From Harringtonia aguacate (Eukaryota > Ascomycota > Sordariomycetes > Ophiostomatales > Ophiostomataceae): a stretch of 64,000 nucleotides of DNA. Below, one piece after another: positions 44,601 to 54,578 of the stretch. A model generated the notes under the pieces. The model had not been told where the DNA came from. It was given only the letters and a program-made list of their open reading frames with translations, and searched no databases. The translations under genes were made by a program, and so were the position numbers. Within the stretch, counting starts at the first letter, position 1, and the number at the start of each line of letters is the position of its first letter. The DNA lies in the NCBI GenBank assembly GCA_014183095.1, contig JACCPH010000047.1, positions 62,001-126,000 on the forward strand. The letters are read 5' to 3'.

Positions 44601-45620
44601 CTCGCCGTGCAGATGCAGGGGCTGGACGCGCTGGTGGCGCGGGCCACGGCCCAGAACGACGAGCACGACGCCACCCAGGAGGCCTCGCTCGCCAAGATGA
44701 CCGACGCCGCCGCCGCCTGCTGCACCGGCCTCGCGGGCCGCACGCGCGACGATTTCGCCCGCGCCGAGACGTGTAGCGCCGCCGTCGAGGCCGGCGCAGA
44801 CGGCCTGCGCGCGAGCTGGCAGCCGGCCGAGGCGGCGCTCTGCGGGCCGCTGCGCGACCTGCAGGCGAGCGTTGCGGCGACGGCGCTGCGCGAGTATGTG
44901 CCGACGGGCGACACGCCCGAGAAGACGCAGTACCGCTACCCGCAGGAGCTGCCGCGGACGGCGGCGCGTGAGGTGATTGTGGGGGACATGCGAGAGACGG
45001 CCATCCGAAGCAGCATCAGCATCAACATCCCCGACGCGGCCATGACGCCGACCAAGGCGGTCACCATGACCGTGCCCGTCGTCTTTGACGACCCCACGCC
45101 AACCAAGACGTCCACCGTGCCGGTCGTGTTTAACGACCCCGACACGTCGGACGCGTCACCGAGCGGTGGCGCTGCCGCCTCGATGGCCCCGCCGCCGGGT
45201 ATGATCACGAGCCTGCGAGAGGTGAACCCGAATCTGGCGGCGGCGGCAGTTCTTGACGGGGAGCAGGACGATGGCAAGAGCATCAGCAGAAGCCGCGACA
45301 GCATCAAAGTCGCGACCACCGACGGCGACAGCATCGAGGTCGTGACCGATGACGGAGACGACGGCAAAGGCAGCACAGGGAAGGACACCACCACCACCAA
45401 CAACACCAACACCAACACCAACAGCAGCAACAACAACAGTTCGCTGCCGCTCTTCCGCCGCAGTACTCGACAGCAGCAGCAGCACCCACACCCGCAGCCC
45501 CACAAGCAGGCCAAGACGAAAACGTCCATAGCCGCCCTGGTCGCAGACGGTCGCGAGAACGTGCCGCCGGCGGCGTTTTTGCGGAGCGCGTCGCGGCGGC
45601 GGAGTCCACGGCTGCACTGA
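41668..45620 (+). CDS. Kinesin-5 (BimC/Cin8/Eg5) mitotic motor
   Basis: A plus-end-directed tetrameric motor that slides antiparallel spindle microtubules apart. Exons are 41668-42207, 42271-44436 and 44511-45620 (1271 aa). Introns are 63 bp (donor GTGGGT, in frame and stop-free) and 74 bp (donor GTGGGT followed by a T-run, branch GCTGAC). The motor domain starts at about residue 108 (NITVVVRCRGRNEREVRENS). Nucleotide-binding motifs: GQTGTGKT (about 193-200), NDLSSRSH and LVDLAGSEN. The neck linker follows AKNIRNKPQVNQ. A long coiled-coil stalk rich in Ala, Glu and Gln follows. The tail has a BimC box near residue 1033 (PTGDTPEKTQYRYP), the Cdk1 site of the family. Disordered Asn/Thr- and Gln/His-rich sequence ends the protein. 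A basic, Arg-rich N-terminal extension precedes the motor. Confidence 0.96.
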
Positions 45621-46010
45621 TTGTGTGATTATCTGGTTATCTGGTTGTGTGAGGATGTGATGTGAGGCCGTGGTTGTGCAGAGCTGTTTTGGGTCTTTGC
45701 TTTGGGGTCTCCGGCGCACGGCGTTGCAGTTGGTTGTTTTTGGTTTTGTTTTTTGTTTGGTTCTCGTTTTGTCAGCACGTTCATTCTCTTTTTTTTTTTC
45801 TTCCTTTTCGGATACCCTTGCGGACTGGGCAGCATAGTTTGGATCAAGCATAGCCGGTGTTGGTAGAAGCTTTTCGAGGGTATATTGTTACGTGTGTGAA
45901 CAGAACAGACTGGCAGCCCCCCAACACATGGTGACTTTTTGTGTGTGAAAGTGCTGTCTCTACGTGGGTCGGTTCGTCTACTCCCGCCGCCGCGACCAGA
46001 CGCCATCCCT
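45621..46010. other. Convergent 3' region between kinesin-5 and the FPGS gene
   Basis: About 390 bp, T-rich, with TTTTTGGTTTTGTTTTTTG-type sequence at 45740-45770 and a T-run near 45791. No coding signal; probably both 3' untranslated regions. Confidence 0.5.
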
Positions 46011-47735
46011 TTAGTCCTCCCCGCCTGTCCCGAGGGCCTGCAGCACGGCCCGCGCGAGCACGAAGCTGCCCGTGGCCAGGACGCGGCAGGTTGGGCTGCC
46101 GCTCTCTCGGATGCCGTCCCCTTGGATGCCGTCCCCGCCACGGCTGCCATGACCCGCCATCTCCCGACGCACGTGCTCGACGGCGGCGGCTGCGTCGGTC
46201 CAGGCGCTGGTGCGCGTGCGCGGGCTGACGTCGGCCATGGCCTGCAGGGCGGCGTCGCGGGCGGCAGCGTCGTCGGGCGGGAACACAAAGAGGGCGTCGT
46301 CGAAGAGGACGGGGCTGGCAGAGTCGGCAGCAGCAACATCTGCGTCGGCCGTCCCGGCGACGAGTGCGCGCACCAGCGCTCCAGCGTCACGGTTGCGCAC
46401 GGTAAAGAGGAGCACGTGTCGTGGGCAGGTGGTGGTGGTGGTGTTGGTCGCTGTCGCAGCGGCTGGCCCTGCAAAATATGCCGCCACCGCCGCGAGACTG
46501 TCGGCCGTGTGGGCGCCATCGACGAGCCACTCGACGCCCGGCACCGCCCCATCGGCCACGCGCTCGCAGCGGCCGCGCAGCGTGGCGGTGGCGAGGGCGG
46601 CACGGGCAGCGGCAGGCAGGGTGGCCGGGTCGAGGTCGGGGTCGGGGTCGGGGTCGGAGGCATGCTCACCCCGTAACACTCTCACATGCCACCGTGCCGC
46701 TGCCGCCGCCAGCGCCATGTTGTACTTTTGAAAGGCCCCCGGCAGCGCCGGCCGCGGCACGCCCGGCCAGCGCTCGACCGCTGCGGCAGGGATCTCGTAG
46801 AGGGCACGGGCGCCTAGCTCGCGAGCGCGGGCCCGCAGCACAGCCAGGGCGGCCTGCTGGTCAGAGGGCCCCTCTCCCGGAGCGGCGCCGGCCGGCCCTG
46901 CCGCTGGCCCTTGTGTCACGGTAAACGCCGCGACGCCCGCCTTGAAAATGCCCGCCTTGTTCCACGCAATCTCGGCCAGCGTGCCCCCCAGCATGGCCAC
47001 GTGGTCGATGCCGAGGCGCGACACCGCCGTCGCCGTCACCACCCCGGCCGGGAGCACGTTGGTCGCATCGTAAGCGCCGCCGATGCCGCACTCGACGACG
47101 GCCGACCGCACGCCCTCGCGCACAAACACGTGCAGCGCCAGCAGCGTAAGGAAGCGGAAGTAGAACGGCTTGGTGTGGGGTCCAAAGGGGTCCGAGTCCG
47201 GGTCCGGATCCGCGGGTCCTGTCCCCAGACCGGGGCCCTCGCTCAGCCGGCCCCACAGCTCAAACACGTACTGCGCAAACAGCGCCCGCGAGATGGGCCG
47301 CCCGTCGAGCCAGATGCGCTCGCGCACCGACACCACGTGTGGCGACAAGTACGTGCCGACGCGGCCGATGGTCTCTTTGGCTTTGGCATCGCGGCCGGCC
47401 TCACCCGCTTCTTTCGCCTCCGCCTCCGCCTCTCCCACCAGCATCGCCGTCACAAACGCACACACCGACCCCTTGCCCTTGGTCCCCGCCACGTGCACGC
47501 AGCGCAGCCCCGCGAGGTCGCGTGCCGGGTCGGCGTAGCCCGCGCGCGCCAGCCACGCGCGCATCTCAGGAATGGCACGCGAATTGAGGTCGTCGGCCAC
47601 CGTGCTGGCGGCACCACCAGCTGCACCAGCTGCACCAGCTGCACTGATCTTGTCGACCTCAAAGAGCGACGTCACGTCACGGTTGGTCGACAGCAGCGAC
47701 AGCAGGTACAGAGCGTTGTCGTAGGTGCGTGCCAT
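46011..47735 (-). CDS. Folylpolyglutamate synthase
   Basis: Adds glutamates to folates for retention and for one-carbon metabolism in cytosol and mitochondria. From the ATG at 47735 the frame is uninterrupted for 574 aa. Landmarks: start ARTYDNALYLLSLLSTNRDV, SRAIPEMRAWLARAGY, P-loop CVHVAGTKGKGSVCAFV, TYLSPHVVSVRERIWLDG, VVECGIGGAYDATNVLP, LGGTLAEIAWNKAGIFKAG and VDGAHTADSLAA. The ATG at 47735 arises inside the inner copy of a 107-bp tandem duplication. The original start seems to be upstream (ATG at 47842 or, for a mitochondrial form, 48103), but the outer copy runs out of frame into the inner copy unless the extra 107 bp is spliced out. The ORF from 47735 alone codes for the cytosol-like form. 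It is convergent with kinesin-5. Confidence 0.93.
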   Translation of the reverse strand: MARTYDNALYLLSLLSTNRDVTSLFEVDKISAAGAAGAAGGAASTVADDLNSRAIPEMRAWLARAGYADPARDLAGLRCVHVAGTKGKGSVCAFVTAMLVGEAEAEAKEAGEAGRDAKAKETIGRVGTYLSPHVVSVRERIWLDGRPISRALFAQYVFELWGRLSEGPGLGTGPADPDPDSDPFGPHTKPFYFRFLTLLALHVFVREGVRSAVVECGIGGAYDATNVLPAGVVTATAVSRLGIDHVAMLGGTLAEIAWNKAGIFKAGVAAFTVTQGPAAGPAGAAPGEGPSDQQAALAVLRARARELGARALYEIPAAAVERWPGVPRPALPGAFQKYNMALAAAAARWHVRVLRGEHASDPDPDPDLDPATLPAAARAALATATLRGRCERVADGAVPGVEWLVDGAHTADSLAAVAAYFAGPAAATATNTTTTTCPRHVLLFTVRNRDAGALVRALVAGTADADVAAADSASPVLFDDALFVFPPDDAAARDAALQAMADVSPRTRTSAWTDAAAAVEHVRREMAGHGSRGGDGIQGDGIRESGSPTCRVLATGSFVLARAVLQALGTGGED

Positions 47736-47842
47736 GCTGCACCAGCTGCACTGATCTTGTCGACCTCAAAGAGCGACGTCACGTCACGGTTGGTCGACAG
47801 CAGCGACAGCAGGTACAGAGCGTTGTCGTAGGTGCGTGGCAT
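47629..47842. repeat. 107-bp perfect tandem duplication at the FPGS 5' end
   Basis: The segment containing GCACTGATCTTGTCGACCTC recurs at +107 bp (47641 and 47748 begin equivalent bases). Two essentially identical units follow each other with divergence only at the outer edges (GTGCC versus GTGGC near the start codons). 107 is not a multiple of 3, so the copy shifts the frame. Confidence 0.9.
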
Positions 47843-48103
47843 GCTGCCAAAGTCGAGACCGCCGCCGCCGCCACCCGGCGGAGAGTCACCAACGGCGGTC
47901 ATTGCTTGTGGTGGGGATGCGGAGGTGCTGCTCCTGTGCGGACCGCCGACGCTGACGCCGAAACAAGCACGGCTCGAGAACAACGACAATGCGGCAGTCC
48001 TACGCAGCGGCCAGCGATGGCTTGCGGCAGTGGTGTGGTGACCCAGAAGACGGAAAAACAAAGTAGTAGTATGAATCCCAGCGACCATTGGAGCAGAGCA
48101 CAT
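47736..48103 (-). other. Displaced 5' coding segment of the FPGS gene (mitochondrial presequence form)
   Basis: From the ATG at 48103 the minus strand reads a presequence-like stretch: Arg/Ser/Ala-rich and almost free of acidic residues for 60 residues (for example HRWPLRRTAALSLFSSRA). Then comes MTAVGDSPP, a Gly run and MPRTYDNALYLLSLL. After GAGAA in the first copy, translation leaves the FPGS frame at the copy junction and stops at about 47672. Eukaryotic FPGS genes commonly make a mitochondrial and a cytosolic form from two starts, so I infer this encodes the mitochondrial N-terminus, now separated by a 107-bp duplication. Confidence 0.6.
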
Positions 48104-48182
48104 ATGATCGCATCACACGCTCCCGCAGGCGAGGTTGTTGTGTCGGCACCGAGAGGGGAAATAAAAACGAGAGACCCCCCCC

Positions 48183-48192
48183 NNNNNNNNNN
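48183..48192. other. Assembly gap (10 N)
   Basis: Ten N with a C-run on the left and a run of 32 A on the right. Both flanking homopolymers suggest a scaffold join where sequencing failed; the true distance is unknown. Confidence 0.95.
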
Positions 48193-48225
<33 letters not shown>

Positions 48226-48286
48226 CGCTAGCCCCTCATCTGTGGCTATTTGTGGACAATCAAGTCCCCTGAATTGCAAGCTCAAC

Positions 48287-48377
48287 GGCAAGATGGCCGA
48301 GCGGTTAAGGCGCTAGCTTCAGGTTGCTGAATTTGCTAGTGTGGAAACACGCGTGGGTTCGAGTCCCACTCTTGTCA
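48287..48377 (+). tRNA. tRNA-Leu(CAG) with a short intron
   Basis: A class II tRNA with long variable arm. The acceptor stem GGCAAGA pairs with TCTTGTC (one G-U), followed by discriminator A at 48377. The A box is TGGCCGAGCGG and the B box GGTTCGAGTCC. The anticodon stem CTAGC/GCTAG encloses TTCAGG, so the anticodon is CAG at 48320-48322, and a 10-nt intron lies at about 48324-48333. The variable arm is TGTGGAAACACG. CCA is not encoded, as expected for eukaryotes. Leu CAG reads CTG codons, which are common in these genes. Confidence 0.9.
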
Positions 48378-48763
48378 AGCTTAAAGTTTTTTTTATTTTT
48401 TGGTCTCCCGTCTCAATTGCTTCGTCTCATGAGCCTTCCGTTTTGTTCTTCCCTCTCTGCCCTATTACCGCTCATTTCATTTTTTTTGCTCATACAAGCT
48501 CACCCAGTGCAAACTCATCGGCTTTTTTTAACATCACCTTGCTTTGATTGCTTCGGTTGTCCCGCTCCAGCCTGTTTTCACACTTTTTGCCTCTGCCCCA
48601 GCCTCTGTTGCTGCTGTACACGCGTCGCTGCTCTTTAGCGTTTTAGGGGGGGGGGCGTTCTGGCTCTGTCTTGCAAAACTTTTGAGCCTCGTCCCGCGCC
48701 AGAAATATAATACATGCCTGCTGGTCTGGCCTCTGATACTCTCGCCAATACCCGCCGAGTCCG
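48378..48763. other. Downstream region of the oleate hydratase gene
   Basis: About 386 bp, T/C-rich, with a G9 run near 48646-48654. No coding signal. It contains the Pol III terminator of the tRNA. Confidence 0.5.
48387..48394 (+). terminator. Pol III terminator
   Basis: A run of eight T starting ten bases after the mature 3' end of the tRNA-Leu gene, the usual Pol III stop signal. Confidence 0.8.
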
Positions 48764-50901
48764 TCAGCTCATAATCGTCATAAGCATCTCGCCCAACACC
48801 TGTACGTCCCGATCGCCGCGGTGCACCGCAGGCACGGGTTTGTCCAGCCCCATCAGGCCGAACACGGCCGTCTGTGCCGACCGTGCCGAGTACTCCATTG
48901 TGAAAGTCACGTCGCGGTCCATCTCGACAAACTGTCCGACGAGTCCCAGGTTACCGCCGGGGTCAGGCAGCACACGTGGCCGATCGCCGTCCGAGCGCGT
49001 CAGATAGGGGCTGCCAATGAACGGCATGAGGCACGGAATGGTAGTGACGGCGCCGCTTGCGATGTCGATGACGTTGCCGCCGTCGTTACCACTGTCGTTA
49101 CCACCGCCGTTGCCGCTGTCGTTGTTACCACCGCCGCTGGCGATGCCGCCACTGATGCCGCTGCCCATGCTGCTGAGGCTGCTGAGGCTGCTGATGCTGC
49201 TGCTGCTGCCGAGGCCGGGCACACCCTCCCCTGGCAGCCCGAGGTAGGACAGCAGCTCGGAAAAGATCTCCGCACCCGTGCACGCCATCATCGGCTTGCG
49301 CACAAACAGACCCTCCTGGTCCGGGTATAGCCCGTAGCCCCAGAGCACGCAAACATCCGCCGGCTGGCCCGTAAAGTACGGCTGGCGCGGCATTGTAATG
49401 GACATCATCCAAGGGCTGTCGCGGAACGTGATGAGTGGGCCGTTGCTGTTGCTGAAGCTGCTGTGGCAGCGGGGGCTGCTGTGGCTGTGAGGGAGATCGA
49501 CCTGCGCAACGCGGTCGTGGTCGTGGTTGTGGCTCTGGCTCTGGCTCTGGCCCCGGCCCTGGCCCTGGCCCTGGCCGTTGTCATGGCTGTGGTCGTGACC
49601 GTGGTCGTGGTCCTCGTAACCGGCCCACGCCTTCAGATAGCGGAACAGCGCCGTGGCCGTCCCCGACAGCGTCACCGTGAAGCCCAGCCACGACGACTTG
49701 GAAATATGGCTGTAGAACCGCTGGGGCCGCCCAAATGCAGCGTAGTGGGCGTTGTGGCATGGGTTGGCCAGCTCGGCCCAGAACCGCCACACGGGGCCTG
49801 GGTCGGCCATGATGGCTTCCTGGCTCGGCAACGGCGGTGGCGGCGTATCGTTGGAGCCAAAGCCCACCCCCGCTGTCAGGGAGCCGAGCGTGATGAGTAC
49901 AATGTCGTCGGGGCCAACCTGAATCAGGCGATCGGCATCGTCTCCACGGTGCCGCATGCGCAGCTGGCTCGCGCAGATCGTGTCTCCAGTGGCAAAGCCC
50001 ACGTCGAGCACCTGCGTGTCTGGACCGTTAGCACGTAAAACCTCCCGGAAATGGCAAGTTTCCCCCTGAAAAGAAACCTACTGTACTGAAAATTCACGCC
50101 CAGGCTCCGCAGATGATGCTCCAAGGGAAGTATGATGCACTCGTAGTCGTTGAGAGGCGCGTGATCGATGCCCTCGAGCGTGCTGATATGGGAGAACTCG
50201 TGCAGGAAGCGCAGCAGGTAGCGGCGGAACTCAACGGCGCTATGCCACGGCTGGAATGCGTAGAGGCTGGCCCAAACGTCCCAGAACTTGGACTCGAAAA
50301 AGTCGGGCTTGAAATGCGCTTGGATCTGTCCGTCGCCCACACACTCCTCGGGTTCCAGAATCAGCCCCAGCAGGCCCATGCGCTCCTCGGGCTTAAGGCC
50401 CATGCTCTTGACGTCGACAATGTCGGGGCCATGGAGACCCTGGGCCACGAGCCGCGCAGGGAAACCGGTCCTGCCGGTGGACTGGGTGGTCTGCGGAGCC
50501 TGCTCGGTCTGTCTGGCCTGCCCGCCCCGTCCAGTCTCGCCAGGTTGCCCACCCCGACCGTCTGCCGCCGGCACATCGTCGGCCACGCCTCGGACGTCGT
50601 CAAGCACCGTATACCCCGGGTTGCGTGTCGATGGTACCCTAGCCAGCGTGTCATACAGGCAGCTGTAGGAAAAGTTGAGTTTGCGGGCGGCCAGGACGAC
50701 GTAGCCACGCTGCCAAGCGTCGTCGCCTGCGGGGAGGCCACCGCTGCTCATGGAACCGCCCGACACGGCAGCTGCTTCGATGATGTGGATTTGGTGCGCA
50801 GGCACGCCGGCATCGTAGTAGAGATGGACAGCGGCGACCAGCGACGCAATGCCGCCGCCGACGAGGTAAGCGGTGGTCGTCTCGGGCCGTCTCGTGGGCA
50901 T
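48764..50901 (-). CDS. Oleate hydratase (MCRA family, FAD protein)
   Basis: Adds water to the delta-9 double bond of oleic acid to give 10-hydroxystearic acid; FAD has a structural role. Exons on the minus strand are 50082-50901 and 48764-50019 (691 aa). The 62-bp intron has donor GTAGGT, branch GCTAAC and acceptor CAG; the join reads NFQYNTQVLDVGFATGDT. The N-terminus has AYLVGGGIASLVAAVHLYYD, the FAD dinucleotide-binding loop. Further family blocks: SMGLKPEERMGLLGLILEPE, FFESKFWDVWASLYAFQPWH, YECIILPLEHHLRSLGVNFQ, ITLGSLTAGVGFGSND and VCVLWGYGLYPDQEGLFVRK. Two insertions are unusual. One (about 49500-49620) is a His/Asp-rich repeat with Gly-Gln repeats near residue 408. The other is Ser/Gly/Asn-rich near residues 505-550. 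I use the ATG at 50901 because the upstream in-frame stretch has no ATG. Confidence 0.92.
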
Positions 50902-52217
50902 GGTGGCCTGTCCGCCCCTCCCGGCCGTCTTTACTTGCTGCTCTCTCCTCGCCCCTCTTCTCCCCTCTCTTCTCGCCTCTCTTCTTGCTTCTCTCACTTC
51001 TCTAGCCTCTAGCCTCACTTGGCCAGGCGGGTATCTTGGAACTCTTTTTGTGGCTGGCTGGTTCCTCTTTTGCTCTGCTGGCAGGAAATCACATGGAGAT
51101 GGGCGCAATTGATAGCGTCATCGTCTGCAGCCAAAAAGACATTAGGCGGTCTTCGGCCACGAGCGGACATACCGCTATTATATGGGGATGGGGAAGGAGG
51201 GCTCAAGTCCACTTTCTGGCCCGTGTTGTCGTCCCTGTTGAGCCGCGTCGACAAAATACACTTCTTATCTCGAGAATCCCTGTCCTTGGCTGGGGCGTCG
51301 TCCAAACAGGTTGGCCGTTTCTTGTCTCAGCACAGCCGTCAATAATGGCATAACGGTGTTCGGCATTTCTGCTGTGGTCACCGCCTTCAGGTGCGCGCGT
51401 GTAGTCAAACCCTTTTGTCGTATTAACTGTGCTCCAGGCGGCCGAGGAATCATACGATTGTGGACATGGCGTTGAGACGAGAACATGGGGTCTTGCCAAT
51501 TGGTGCGTCATGTCAGTCATTCCAGCGTCACAGTGGGGTCCTCAGCTGCAACGGCCCGTGAACAAACCCCCAACGGTCGCACAGTGCGGGTCGGGTGGTT
51601 TTTTGCCCTCCCGTCAAGGCAGCGGGTCATAATAAAGGCTCCGTGAGCACACCTCTGTTAATACCACTAGCTCTTGTGCCAGGATGGTTCTAGTTTGGCC
51701 CAGGCGGGCTGCACAACTCGGCTGTATACATATATGTGTAATACGCACGAGTACGAGTACAGATAGTAATATGCATTGTAGTTTAGTTAATCTAAACAGC
51801 CTAGACAGTATGAATAGCTAGCCGCACTGGCAACATGCGATTTCCGATTTTGCTCTGCCGGGGAGGTGCGGAAGGAGCAGACTGGCTTGACGACGGCTCG
51901 TGGCTAAACGGGAAGGCGCAGCCGGCTGTATCCTGGGGAGGTGTCTCGGACAGGAGCTCTCGGAAGAACAAAGCCGCCGCTTCCGGGCGCAAAGCTAAAC
52001 TCCAGACTGCGTCATCCTGTTCCTGAGCAAATGCGGGGTCGACTCCATGGCTGGTCTGTTATTCGCCGATGCCGCCCCGGACTGCACACAAAAGTCACCA
52101 AGGTGCCAGAAGGCGCCAGAAGGCGTCAGAAGGCGCCATTAAGTTGTCGCCCTGTCACCCTGTCACCCTGTCGTCCTGTCACCTTGTTCCTAGCAACCAA
52201 GTTGTCACTGTGCAAAA
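50902..52217. promoter_or_regulatory. Divergent upstream region between oleate hydratase and the hydroxyacid dehydrogenase
   Basis: 1316 bp. A C/T-rich leader with CTTCTC repeats lies at about 50935-51015, next to oleate hydratase. A TACGAGTA motif is at 51752-51759 beside an AT-rich stretch. Two tandem repeats lie just before the dehydrogenase start: CCAGAAGGCG-type 10-mers at about 52104-52135 and CCCTGTCA-type 8-mers at about 52149-52185. No convincing coding frame. Confidence 0.55.
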
Positions 52218-53397
52218 ATGGCACCCATCAAAGTGGCAGTTCTCGACGACTACAAGGACCATGCTGGGTCCAAGTTCAAGGCGCTTGACCCAGCCGCCTT
52301 TGACGTTGTCTACTTCCCAGACACGCTCCTGCCATTCAACCATCCTAGCACTCCGCAGGGGGAGAAGGACCGGCTTGTGCAGCGGCTCGAGCCGTTTGAA
52401 ATCATATGTGTGTCTGTTCCCTTCCTTCCCCCCCCTTCCCCCCTTACCGTCCAGCTCTCCCGTCTTTCCTCCTCCTTATACTGACCCGCACTCAGCAACT
52501 ATGCGAGAGCGCACGCCGTTCCCGGCCGAGCTTGTGGCACGGCTGCCGAACCTCCGGCTACTGCTGACAACGGGCATCCGCAACCTGGCGCTGGACATGG
52601 ACGCCTTCCAACAGCATCACATCCCGGTGGCCGGGGCAGTGGACCATGGCCGGCCGTCGTCGTCGTCATCATCAAAGGGCCCAGACAGCACGACACAGCA
52701 TTTTGTAGCGGTTCTGCTGGCGGCGGCGCGCAACATAGCCATGGACGATGTGTCGGTGAAGACGGGCGGGTGGCAGACAGGCCTGTCGCCCTTTGGGCTG
52801 GCCGGCAAGGTGTACGCGACGGTGGGCCTCGGGCGGCTGGGCGCGGCCACGGCCAAAATCCTGCACCAGTCGTTTGGAATGCGGGTGGTGGCCTGGAGCC
52901 CGAATCTTACCCAGGATAAGGCCGATGCACAGGCGACAGCCATGGGGCTGCCCGTGGAGGACAGCGGCGGAGTCAAGACATTCGAGGCCGTCAGCCGCGA
53001 GGAGCTGTTCCGCCGGGCAGACGTGCTGGCCATCCATACGGTGCTGTCCGAGCGGTCGCGCGGCCTCGTCACAGCGCAGGATCTGTCCCGCCTCAAGCAA
53101 GACTCTATCTTTGTCAACACGTCACGCGGGCCCATCGTGGTCGAGGCAGATCTGCTCGATGCGCTTCGCCACGGTCGCATCGCCCGCGCCGCCCTCGACG
53201 TGTTCGACGTCGAGCCGCTGCCGGCCGACAGCCCTTGGCGCACAACGCGCTGGGGCACGGACGGCACCAGTCAGGTGCTGCTGACGCCACACACAGGCTA
53301 CGGCGAGAGAAGCACCATGGAGGCGTGGTACCAGGCGCAGGTCGACAATATTTTGCGCTGGAGTAGGGGCGAGGCGCTGGAGGCAAGGATGGCCTGA
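52218..53397 (+). CDS. D-isomer-specific 2-hydroxyacid dehydrogenase
   Basis: An NAD(P)-dependent oxidoreductase of the D-2-hydroxyacid family; its exact substrate cannot be told from sequence. Exons are 52218-52407 and 52496-53397 (363 aa); the 88-bp intron has donor GTGTGT and acceptor CAG, and the join reads EIISTMRERTPFPAEL. Motifs: Rossmann loop GLGRLGAATAKIL; the catalytic Arg region FVNTSRGPIV; the Glu region DVFDVEPLP; the catalytic His in LLTPHTGYGERS. The N-terminal catalytic domain (MAPIKVAVLDDYKDHA) is typical of the cytosolic phosphoglycerate/hydroxypyruvate-like subgroup common in fungi. A Ser-rich insertion lies near 52650-52670. The 3' end faces the SDR gene. Confidence 0.93.
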
Positions 53398-53693
53398 GGG
53401 AGAGGAGGAGAGGATGACCTTCGATGCATGTAGTCTCCTTGTCGAACCACAGTCGCCAGAACAGTAATGCTTGCACTTGCTTGTGTCTACAGCTTGCATT
53501 CGCCATCTTGCACAGCCATCGGCTGGTTCTGTGAGAGGTCCTCGAAGTAGATACAGAGTGCTGGTCGAGGTGGTTCTGCGGAGGATCTAGACTAGACTGT
53601 GAGAAATTCACAGCAGGGCCATCGTGCTAATGTCTGCATTTGATTCTTTTAATCCCTATCTATATTTTTCGGTCAAAAACAAACTGCTTTGCA
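53398..53693. other. Convergent 3' interval between hydroxyacid dehydrogenase and SDR
   Basis: About 296 bp with no coding signal. AT-rich near 53640-53690. Confidence 0.5.
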
Positions 53694-54578
53694 TCACAGC
53701 CGACTGGGCATACGGCTGGCGCCGTCTAGCCGGATGACCACGCCGTTGAGCATAGGGTTCTCGATGGCGTGGCGGACCAGACTGGCAAACTCGTCGGGAT
53801 GGCCGGGCCGCTTGGGGAACTCCATGCTCTTTAGGAGGCTAGCGCGGACCTTGTCGGTCATGGCGGCGGTCATGCTGGTGTCGAACATGCTGGGTGCAAT
53901 GGTGACGACGCGGATGCCATGGCGGGAGAGGTCGCGGGCCATGGGCAGCGTCATGGATGCTACGGCACCCTTGGAGGCCGCGTAGGCCACCTGGCCCATC
54001 TGGCCCTCAAAAGCCGCCGAGCTGGCCACCATGATGACAACGCCGCGCTCGCCGTCGGGGCCGTGGGGGGCGCCGTCGGCCCCCGCCATAAATGGCAACA
54101 CCTGGCGCACGAGGTCCACGGTGCCGCGCAAATTGATGTTGACGACAAAGTCGAAGCTGTCCAGACCCAGCGGCCGCAGCTTCCGGTCGAGCATGAGCCC
54201 TGGAAACCCCACGCCAGCTGCCGGCACCACACCGCCAAGCGGCTTGCCCGTGGATGCTGTCCACGCGACAGCCCCCCTGACCGCCGCCGTAATGCTGGCC
54301 GTCTCTGTCACGTCGACCGCAAAGAAGCGCGCCGCATCTTTGCCTCCGCTTCCGCCTCTTCCTGTGAGAGCCTGGGCCACGGCGCGGCCGTCCTCTCCGT
54401 TGCGGTCCAGCAGCGCCACTGCAGCGCCATGACGGTGCAGGTCCTCGGCGACGGCCCGTCCCAGGCCGGAAGCCCTGCAACAGAATCAGCGGGGGGGGGT
54501 TGAGGCACAGCTGTCCCTGCCTCTGGAAAGCTCAACTCACCCGCCTGAGATGATAAAGGTTCGCCCGTCAATCTTCAT
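53694..54578 (-). CDS. Short-chain dehydrogenase, 3-hydroxyacyl-CoA dehydrogenase type 2-like
   Basis: An NAD(P)-dependent SDR resembling HSD17B10-type 3-hydroxyacyl-CoA dehydrogenases; a role in fatty or branched-chain acyl oxidation is plausible but not proven. Exons on the minus strand are 54541-54578 and 53694-54474 (272 aa). The 66-bp intron (donor GTGAGT, acceptor CAG) interrupts the cofactor loop; the join reads FIISGGASGLGRAVAEDL. Motifs: GGASGLG (coenzyme), VDVTE, PAAGVGFPG (the NAG position reads AAG), catalytic Ser in MVASSAAFEG, and YAASKGA (the YxxxK pair). The C-terminal EFASLVRHAIENPMLNGVVI matches the type-2 group. It is divergent from the Rab4-like gene. Confidence 0.9.

Noticed and set aside
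42259..44666. Two long minus-strand frames over kinesin-5
   Set aside because: They are antisense to a motor gene with clear motifs; composition is that of a reverse-complement shadow.
48287..48377. A possible tRNA-Ser instead of tRNA-Leu
   Set aside because: The variable arm is long in both, but the anticodon loop between the CTAGC/GCTAG stem reads CAG, which is leucine.
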